A stretch of DNA of 64,000 nt, taken from contig NZ_JSFH01000004.1 in assembly GCF_000784835.1 (NCBI RefSeq), positions 124,001-188,000 on the forward strand. The letters are read 5' to 3'. The notes under the pieces were generated by a model, which searched no databases, had not been told where the DNA came from, and saw only the letters and a program-made list of their open reading frames with translations. This document shows, piece after piece, positions 58,407 through 64,000 of the stretch. Positions within the stretch are counted from its first letter, which is position 1, and each line of letters starts with the position of its first letter. The translations under genes were made by a program, and so were the position numbers. Source of the DNA: Thermotoga sp. Mc24. Its GTDB lineage: Bacteria > Thermotogota > Thermotogae > Thermotogales > Thermotogaceae.

Positions 58407-59570
58407 TCAGTAACACCTGTTGAATATTTCCTCCATGTCTTTCGCGGTCAGGTTACCGGGAGTTACGACAACCACTCCATTCAGTATCCTGTAGCCGGTT
58501 TCTGCCATCTTTGGAATATCTTCTTTTTTCACACCCAGTTCGCTGAGTCTCTTGTTGAGGCCGAACATCTCTTGGAAGTCTCTCAGTTTCTTGATAGCGA
58601 GCCTTCCAGCTTTTCTATCGTCTGTTTCGTAAACACCGAACACTTCCCTTCCAACGATGGCGAGTCTCTCGTAGGCGTGATCGAAAATGTACTCGAACAG
58701 ATACGGACCTGTAATGCACAGTCCAAGTCCATGGGTGATTTCTGGATAGAAACCACTGAGGCCATGTTCCAGCGCGTGGTTTGCGATCACGCCGGTCAGA
58801 GTCTCTGTGATTCCTGCTTCAGTACTGGCCCAGGCAAGGTTCGTTCTGGCTTCCATATCTTCTCCGTTTTCGTAAGCAACTGGGAGATATGTCACGATCC
58901 TTTTCATGGCGTCCAGAGCGAGAACATCTGAGTAAGGATTCGCATTTACGTTTAGGAAGGCTTCTATGGCGTGATAGAACGCATCCATGGAGGTGTACGC
59001 GGTCTGGTCTTTCGGTAATGTCTTCATCACTTCAGGATCCACAAGGGAAAGAACGGGGAAAGTGTTCCTGTAACCTATTCCCACTTTTTCTTTCGTTTGA
59101 GGATTTGTGATCACCGCAAATGGATCTGCCTCGGTCCCTGTTCCGTGTGTGGTGGGTATAGCAACAACGGGGATGTATTTTTCTGGAATCTTTCCACCAC
59201 CTACGGGAACGTAATCCCAGAACTTTCCTTCGTTCGGAGCGGTGATAGAAATCGCTTTTGCACTGTCTATGGGACTTCCCCCACCAAGACCTATGATGAA
59301 ATCTATCTTCTCTTTTCTCACGATTTCTGCAGCCTCATCGACGTGATCCGATATCGGGTTTGGAATTATTTTGTCAAAGATAAAACTTTCTACTCCAGCT
59401 TTCTTGAGAAGGTCTACCACTCTCTGCAAAAGACCAGTCTTCTTCGTACTGGATCGTCCTGTCACGATCAGTGCTTTTTTTCCGAGTTCTTTTGCCTTCC
59501 TTTCCAGTTCGTCCACCGCTCCCACCCTGAAAACGATCTCCGTTGGAAGATAGAAAGAAATTTTGAACAT
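58407..59570 (-). CDS. Iron-containing alcohol dehydrogenase
   Basis: 387-residue group III (Fe-type) dehydrogenase. The NAD(P) segment is FIIGLGGGSPIDSAKAI, then IPTTHGTGTEADPFAVI. Metal ligands fall in YTSMDAFYHAIEAFLN and in ANHALEHGLSGFYPEITHGLGLC. It probably reduces an aldehyde or ketose, consistent with sugar catabolism or redox balance; the substrate is unproven. It lies 12 bases after the ABC permease start side and 13 bases after xylR, within the same operon. Confidence 0.9.
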   Translation of the reverse strand: MFKISFYLPTEIVFRVGAVDELERKAKELGKKALIVTGRSSTKKTGLLQRVVDLLKKAGVESFIFDKIIPNPISDHVDEAAEIVRKEKIDFIIGLGGGSPIDSAKAISITAPNEGKFWDYVPVGGGKIPEKYIPVVAIPTTHGTGTEADPFAVITNPQTKEKVGIGYRNTFPVLSLVDPEVMKTLPKDQTAYTSMDAFYHAIEAFLNVNANPYSDVLALDAMKRIVTYLPVAYENGEDMEARTNLAWASTEAGITETLTGVIANHALEHGLSGFYPEITHGLGLCITGPYLFEYIFDHAYERLAIVGREVFGVYETDDRKAGRLAIKKLRDFQEMFGLNKRLSELGVKKEDIPKMAETGYRILNGVVVVTPGNLTAKDMEEIFNRCY

Positions 59571-59583
59571 GTTGCCACCTCCT

Positions 59584-60720
59584 TCATTTGACTTCTTCTA
59601 TTATGTCCTCGACAGCCAGTACGGCCGCGCCCACGAGGTTAGAACTGATGTTTCTGAATTCTGTGGTTCTGATTTTCAGATCCCTCACAGCGGCCTTCAA
59701 AGCTCTTTGATGGACGAAATCTTTTACAATGTCGAGGAAATTTTCACCAAGATCAACGACTTCCCCACCAAGGATCACGAGTTCGGGATTCAAAATGTTC
59801 ACCAAGTTCACGATACCGACTGCAATGTTTTCCGCAAATTTCATCAGTATTCTTTTCGCGTCGTTTCTCTGCTTCAATGCCTGGAATTTCTCTATGGCGT
59901 TTTTTCCAGGGAGTTCTTTCCCGTACTGCTCGATCGCCCAGTTGATCGAAGAGACGAGTTCCCAGCAACCCCAGTTGGAGCAGTGGCACTGCCTGTCGGA
60001 GTACATGTTCACTGTCATGTGTCCTGCTTCACCCGCCGTGAAAGAAGGGCCTCTGAAGATCTTTCCATCGATCATCAATCCCGTTCCAACACCTTCTCTT
60101 ATGATGATAAAGACGGCTTCTTTCACGTTTCTCAGATCTTCTGAGTGGTACTTTTCTGCGAGCATGGAGAGATTTGCTTCGTTGTCTGCAAGAACGGGAA
60201 CATCAACCTTGAGTAGTTCTTTTATGCTCACGTTTTCCCACTCAAGGTTTGGAGCGAGGAGTATTTTCTTTTCTTCCATATCCACCATTCCTGGAACGGA
60301 GAGAGAGATTCTTGAAATTCTATATTCACCTGAGATACGTTCGTAGATTTCTTTGACTATCTTGAAGAATTCCACTGGTTCCTTTGGTGTGTTGAAAGTT
60401 CCCCTCGGTTCCACTTCTCCGTCGAAGAATCCTATACCGTAAGTAGTTATGTTCACTCCTATATCGAAGACTATACTCAGAAAGGCGTTCTTTCTTAGAT
60501 CGAGGAGAATTCTTCTTCTTCCGGGAGAATTTTTTCCCATTGTACCGATTTCTCTTATATAACCTTCATCTATGAGTTCTTTCGTGAGTCTTGTTACACT
60601 GCTCGGGGTGAGCCCTGTGATCTCCGATATGTCCGACCTGGAGATTGGGTGGTTTTCGTGAATCACCTTGAGGATGCTCTTTTTGTTGAGGATTTTTATT
60701 CTCGGTGAGTTGTATTTCAA
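59584..60720 (-). CDS. xylR: ROK-family transcriptional repressor (XylR)
   Basis: 378-residue ROK repressor. The N-terminal helix-turn-helix is SRSDISEITGLTPSSVTRLTKELIDEGYI. The sugar-kinase-like domain has FDIGVNITTYGIG, SVPGMVDMEE, GEAGHMTVN and a zinc motif CHCSNWGCWE. The ATP site is degenerate, as in ROK regulators. It is the first gene of the xylose operon and probably represses it, with xylose or glucose as effector. TTG start at 60720, with AAAAGGAGG upstream. Confidence 0.9.
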   Translation of the reverse strand: MKYNSPRIKILNKKSILKVIHENHPISRSDISEITGLTPSSVTRLTKELIDEGYIREIGTMGKNSPGRRRILLDLRKNAFLSIVFDIGVNITTYGIGFFDGEVEPRGTFNTPKEPVEFFKIVKEIYERISGEYRISRISLSVPGMVDMEEKKILLAPNLEWENVSIKELLKVDVPVLADNEANLSMLAEKYHSEDLRNVKEAVFIIIREGVGTGLMIDGKIFRGPSFTAGEAGHMTVNMYSDRQCHCSNWGCWELVSSINWAIEQYGKELPGKNAIEKFQALKQRNDAKRILMKFAENIAVGIVNLVNILNPELVILGGEVVDLGENFLDIVKDFVHQRALKAAVRDLKIRTTEFRNISSNLVGAAVLAVEDIIEEVK

Positions 60721-60762
60721 CTTCGATTCCTCCTTTTGGATCGTAATATTATTTTCACATTA

Positions 60763-60791
60763 ATTATATGCAGGAAATAATTTAAAATCAA
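60763..60791 (-). promoter_or_regulatory. Promoter of the xylR operon
   Basis: -35 TTGATT (60786-60791), 17-base spacer, -10 TATAAT (60763-60768). AT-rich partly palindromic sequence TAATATTATTTTCACATTAA lies just downstream (60744-60763). It is a candidate operator for the ROK repressor. Confidence 0.65.
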
Positions 60792-60827
60792 GGTCGGATA
60801 TCCATTATTTTCTCCTTTTTCGGCTGC

Positions 60828-61790
60828 TTAATAGGAATTATAGGTTTTTAACCTTAAAAATTGCAATTTTTCGGAGATTTCCTTCAGGCCTCTGACGGTT
60901 ACTCTCTCTTTTTCTTCAGATTGATACCATCCTTCAGTAAAACCGTATCTTTCAGCCAGTTCTAAAATTTTTTCGTACTCATCCTGGTTGAGTTTCCTGC
61001 TTATTTCGGGAAATTTCTGGGCGTCAAAGTGAGGGATGTACTGGTTCATTATGGAGAGGGGGATTCGTGTGGACAGGCTTGAAAGGAAAGAAAAAATTTC
61101 AGAATAATTCACCACGTTTCCAGGAAGAACAAGAATTCTCACGATGAGACCTTTCATTCTTTCTTCGTCGAAGACACCTACCTGTCTGAACATCTCGATG
61201 ATGGCTTTTTGGACAACCGTCCAATAATCCGGGGTTCCTGAGTATTTCTTAGATGCTTCGTTGTCTGAATATCTCACGTCGGAAAGATAGATATCAACTA
61301 CATCTTCTAAAAGTCTGAGAATCTCAGGGTCTTCGTATCCGCTGGTGTTGTATACGATAGGAAGGTTCAATCCGTTTTCAATGGCGATTCTCAGGGCTGA
61401 GATTATGAACGGAAGGTGTGGCGTGGGGGTGACAAGATTGAGAGTCTTCGCACCATGCTTTTGAAGGATCAAAAATATCTCCGCAAGATCTTCCACTTCG
61501 ATCTCCGTTCCTATACCCTTCTGACTGAATCCCATGTTTTGACAGTACACACATTTCATGTTACAACCACTGAAGAACACCGTACCCGCACCCGTCTTTC
61601 CAGAGATGGGAGGTTCCTCACCGAAGTGAAGAACCGCGTTGGATAACTTGGCTCTGGCGGGCAATTTGCAGATGCCAGTGGTTCTGTATCTATTGACACC
61701 ACACTTTCGCGGACAGAGTTCACATTTTTCAAGGTTGTCCCACAGTATGTTTTCAATCTCTTTTATTCTCTCAATTTTCTTTTTCGACAT
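60828..61790 (-). CDS. Radical SAM protein, pyruvate-formate-lyase-activase-like
   Basis: 320-residue radical SAM protein. The cluster motif is in FFSGCNMKCVYCQNMGFSQ (C-x3-C-x2-C). An N-terminal CELCPRKCGVNR and a cysteine at GICKL suggest an additional cluster, as in PflX/YgiQ-like activases. VTPTPHLPFI, YNTSGYEDPEIL, DIYLSDVRYSDN and NQYIPHFDAQ are typical of this subgroup. The partner glycyl-radical enzyme or other target is not in the window. The start overlaps murA by 20 bases. Confidence 0.85.
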   Translation of the reverse strand: MSKKKIERIKEIENILWDNLEKCELCPRKCGVNRYRTTGICKLPARAKLSNAVLHFGEEPPISGKTGAGTVFFSGCNMKCVYCQNMGFSQKGIGTEIEVEDLAEIFLILQKHGAKTLNLVTPTPHLPFIISALRIAIENGLNLPIVYNTSGYEDPEILRLLEDVVDIYLSDVRYSDNEASKKYSGTPDYWTVVQKAIIEMFRQVGVFDEERMKGLIVRILVLPGNVVNYSEIFSFLSSLSTRIPLSIMNQYIPHFDAQKFPEISRKLNQDEYEKILELAERYGFTEGWYQSEEKERVTVRGLKEISEKLQFLRLKTYNSY

Positions 61791-63036
61791 ACTCGATTTT
61801 TGCTCCCAGTTTGCTGAATTTGTCTATGACATCTTCGTAACCTCTGAATATGTGTTCAATGTTGCTTATTTCTGTGACGCCATCCGCTATGATTCCCGCT
61901 ATGAGAAGGGCAGCGGTTGCTCTGAGATCCGTTCCCTCAACAGGGGCACCGCTGAGCTTTTCAACTCCTTTCACTATGGCAACGTTTCCAGAAACTTCTA
62001 TGTCCGCTCCCATTCTTTTCAACTCGTCCACGTGTAAGAACCTCGTTTTGAAGACGTTTTCGGTTATAACCGAGACTCCCGACGCTATCGATAGATACGC
62101 CATCATCTGAGGTTGGAGATCCGTGGGAAAACCAGGGTACGGATTCGTTGTAACATCCACCGCTTCTGGTCTTTCTCTCATTTCGATCTCTACTTCGTTT
62201 CCAAAAACTTTAAGTTTTACCCCTGTTTCTTCTAGTTTCTCAAAAAAGTTCGTGAGATGATCCGGGTTCACGTTCTTCACCAGACCTTTTCCTCGACTTG
62301 CTGCGATGGCTACCAGGTACGTTCCAGCTTCTATTCGATCGGGAATGATGCTGTATTCAACTCCCTGCATTTTCTCCACGCCTTCAATCACTATTCGGCT
62401 GGTTCCGGCTCCTTCAATACGTCCACCCATTCTGTTTATGAAATTTTGAAGGTCCACGATTTCAGGTTCCATGGCGGCGTTTTCTATCACCACACGAGTG
62501 CCTTCCAGGAGAGCCGCTGTGGTCATCAGGTGTTCCGTGGCACCAACGCTTGGAAAAGGAAGGGTAATCGTCACCTGGTCGGTTCTTCTTTCAAAGGTGG
62601 CTTCAACAAAGCCGTGTTCCACTTTTATCGAGAATCCCATTTTTTTGAGACCTTCAAGATGAAAGTCCACAGGTCTGACACCTATGGAACACCCGCCTGG
62701 AAGAGCAACTTTCGCCCTTCCAGTTCTCACAGCGATCGGACCGAGCACGTTGAAGGACGCCCTCATCTTCCTGACAAGTTCGTAAGGTACTTCCTGTGAG
62801 ATATCGTTTTCTCTTTTGATCTTCAGTTCGTTCTCGTCGAATTCCACTCTGAATCCAATGGATCTCAGGATGTCTATCATGACGAAGACATCTTGGAGTC
62901 TCGGTACGTTTTTGAGAATTATCTCTTCATCGCATAGAATCGCCGCTGCCATTATTGGAAGAGCAGCGTTTTTTGAACCCGATATCTCCACTTCTCCTTC
63001 GAGAACGGTACCACCCTGAACGACCAGTTTGCCCAA
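61771..63036 (-). CDS. murA: UDP-N-acetylglucosamine 1-carboxyvinyltransferase
   Basis: 421-residue enoylpyruvate transferase opening peptidoglycan synthesis. It begins [23 protein letters not shown] with K22. The catalytic loop [13 protein letters not shown] has C116, the residue that reacts with PEP and fosfomycin. [40 protein letters not shown] and [14 protein letters not shown] follow. It starts with TTG at 63034-63036, directly after the stop of the upstream gene, with GGCGGTGG as ribosome site. Confidence 0.95.
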   Translation of the reverse strand: MGKLVVQGGTVLEGEVEISGSKNAALPIMAAAILCDEEIILKNVPRLQDVFVMIDILRSIGFRVEFDENELKIKRENDISQEVPYELVRKMRASFNVLGPIAVRTGRAKVALPGGCSIGVRPVDFHLEGLKKMGFSIKVEHGFVEATFERRTDQVTITLPFPSVGATEHLMTTAALLEGTRVVIENAAMEPEIVDLQNFINRMGGRIEGAGTSRIVIEGVEKMQGVEYSIIPDRIEAGTYLVAIAASRGKGLVKNVNPDHLTNFFEKLEETGVKLKVFGNEVEIEMRERPEAVDVTTNPYPGFPTDLQPQMMAYLSIASGVSVITENVFKTRFLHVDELKRMGADIEVSGNVAIVKGVEKLSGAPVEGTDLRATAALLIAGIIADGVTEISNIEHIFRGYEDVIDKFSKLGAKIEYVEKEN

Positions 63037-63609
63037 TCAAGCCACCGCCTTTTCAAGATCGAGGATCGCCTTTTCCAGATCCATGAAATCTTCAGGATAG
63101 CTTTTGTATGCAATCGAGTATTCGATGTCTCCTATACTTTCGATGTGATTTTTTATTCTCTCTTCTATATTCGGAGCCGTTTCTTTTCCAACACCGATTA
63201 CGAAGAGTGCAAAAGTATCATCGGAGTATCTGCCCACACTATCTAAGGGTACCCTCACGCATTCTTTGAGAACTTTTCCTATCTTCATCAGCGCTTTTTC
63301 TCTTTCATTCTCAGATACCTTTGTTTTCACAAAGAATATCGTGTAAGGTGTGTTCTCTTCGAAGGCCCTCTGATGTTGATAAGATAGGAGTCTCAGGAAA
63401 TGGTCTTTCGCGTACACTCTTGTCAGTGGATCGATCATTTTTGTAGTTCCCAGCTTTTCAAAGAAATCGTCGAACACCTGGAATTGTTTCTTCATGACTT
63501 CGTTGTATTCTTCTATCAGAGCCTCGAGCTCCTGCTCTCTCTGCTGGCATTGCCGCAGCTTCTCTTCCAGCTCTTCTATTCTTTTCAAAAGTTCCGTGCG
63601 TTCATCCAT
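63037..63609 (-). CDS. Coiled-coil protein with degenerate GGDEF domain
   Basis: 190-residue protein. The first 45 residues are a charged, Gln/Glu-rich coiled coil (LLKRIEELEEKLRQCQQREQ). Then comes a GGDEF-like fold: MIDPLTRVYAKDHFLRLL and TIFFVKTKVSENER. The active site reads GRYSDDTFALFV where RYGGDEF is expected. The two glycines and the glutamate of GGDEF are lost, so diguanylate cyclase activity is unlikely; a sensory or structural role fits better. The ATG at 63609 follows GGAGGTG. It is immediately upstream of murA. Confidence 0.75.
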   Translation of the reverse strand: MDERTELLKRIEELEEKLRQCQQREQELEALIEEYNEVMKKQFQVFDDFFEKLGTTKMIDPLTRVYAKDHFLRLLSYQHQRAFEENTPYTIFFVKTKVSENEREKALMKIGKVLKECVRVPLDSVGRYSDDTFALFVIGVGKETAPNIEERIKNHIESIGDIEYSIAYKSYPEDFMDLEKAILDLEKAVA

Positions 63610-63685
63610 GTTGAGCACCTCCGATTGTCAGTATAATAAACTTCAGAAATATTCTACCACGTCGAAATTGTGGAGGGATTATTCG

Positions 63686-64000
63686 ATGACAATAAGCTAC
63701 GAAGATATGGAAAATTTCTTGGTGTGTCCAAGGCGATATTACCTTTCAAAAAAAATTTCAAAAGAGGTTTCTCCGAATTTTTCGGAGGAGTTAATGGAGG
63801 CTGGATTCCCTCTCGAAAATCCTGTGATCGTGTGTGAGTTTGAGGGTCATGGATTGGTTTCAAATCCCGATCTGGTTGTGAAAGAAAGGGATGGATGGAG
63901 AATTATTCTAAGAAAGAACGCAAAAAGGTTTAAAGACAAATACATCCTTGAGAGCGCTTATCATGCCCTGGTTTTCTCAAAAGCTGGTCTGAAGGTTTCT
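63686..64000 (+). CDS. RecB-nuclease-like protein (5' part, runs off the window)
   Basis: 105 codons are visible, open to the right edge. The N-terminus ISYEDMENFLVCPRRYYLSKK is the typical beginning of PD-(D/E)XK RecB/Cas4-like nucleases, in which CPRRY is a landmark. LVSNPDLVV matches the catalytic G.PDLV block. The following strand WRIILRK lacks a clear D/E-x-K, so activity is uncertain. YILESAYHALVFSKAGLKV fits the next helix. TGGAGGGATT precedes the ATG. It is divergent from the GGDEF-like gene. Confidence 0.6.
   Translation, partial: MTISYEDMENFLVCPRRYYLSKKISKEVSPNFSEELMEAGFPLENPVIVCEFEGHGLVSNPDLVVKERDGWRIILRKNAKRFKDKYILESAYHALVFSKAGLKVS

Overview
The window looks like chromosome of a hyperthermophilic Thermotoga close to T. 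maritima. Proteins I know well (LeuRS, RuvA, TrpB, class II ribonucleotide reductase NrdJ, ZnuABC-like transporter) read as near-identical but not identical to the T. maritima forms. The gene order also matches, from memory, the T. maritima segment running from rex/leuS to the xylose genes and murA. Coding is very dense. Four-base ATGA/TTGA/GTGA overlaps are common, Shine-Dalgarno sites are strong (GGAGGTG-type), and several genes start with TTG or GTG. No CRISPR array or rRNA was seen; there is one tRNA (Pro-TGG).

Layout. 1-19070: partial rex, leuS, then deoB-folC-ruvA; a leftward block (DUF151 nuclease, prenyl diphosphate synthase, a lipase-like membrane protein, a TPR protein, a DUF368 protein); rdgB; lgt with a RemA-like DUF370 gene; a flavin reductase; alkaline phosphatase; a fused P-protein; DUF4914; a LUD protein. 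19071-19625 holds no gene and is the chromosomal replication origin, with about ten copies of the Thermotoga DnaA 12-mer AAACCTACCACC and an AT-rich unwinding region with a DnaA-trio-like array. 19626-33770: an unbroken rightward run of housekeeping genes (yceD-rpmF-plsX-glmS-rsfS-clpX-tsaD), a REC-GGDEF protein and the whole tryptophan operon trpE-GD-C-F-B-A. The only interruption is a small leftward zinc-ribbon gene and tRNA-Pro.

33794-38657 is the accessory stretch. It has an RlmN/Cfr-like radical SAM gene, an IS200/IS605-type tnpB with all RuvC residues intact, an FAD oxidoreductase, an isochorismatase-like hydrolase, a short flagellin-like gene, and the wreck of a second, unrelated tnpB. 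The insertion-sequence ends appear to have rewritten the ends of three neighbouring host genes. 38655-46717: an MFS transporter, an M20 peptidase, a carboxyltransferase, then a six-gene leftward operon fur/zur-znuA-znuC-znuB-response regulator-histidine kinase. Every junction in that operon is a 4-base overlap, and it is headed by a perfect Zur/Fur-type palindrome. 46718-52632: a KamA-type radical SAM gene, nitroreductase, acetamidase, nrdJ (with NrdR-box-like and DnaA-box-like sites upstream) and an SPL-like radical SAM gene. 52654-60720: a leftward pentose-sugar operon (ROK repressor xylR, Fe-alcohol dehydrogenase, ABC permease, NodB-type protein, sugar-binding protein, ABC ATPase, xylulokinase). 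60828-64000: a PflA-like radical SAM gene, murA, a degenerate GGDEF coiled-coil protein and the start of a RecB-nuclease-like gene.

Most notable for follow-up: the origin architecture; trpC apparently starting at an ATC codon; a P-protein carrying a decayed prephenate-dehydrogenase domain; DUF4914 with an HPr-kinase-like P-loop; the IS-end-derived gene termini; and the metal-uptake operon that carries its own two-component system. Gene identifications rest on motif recognition from memory; no database search was run.
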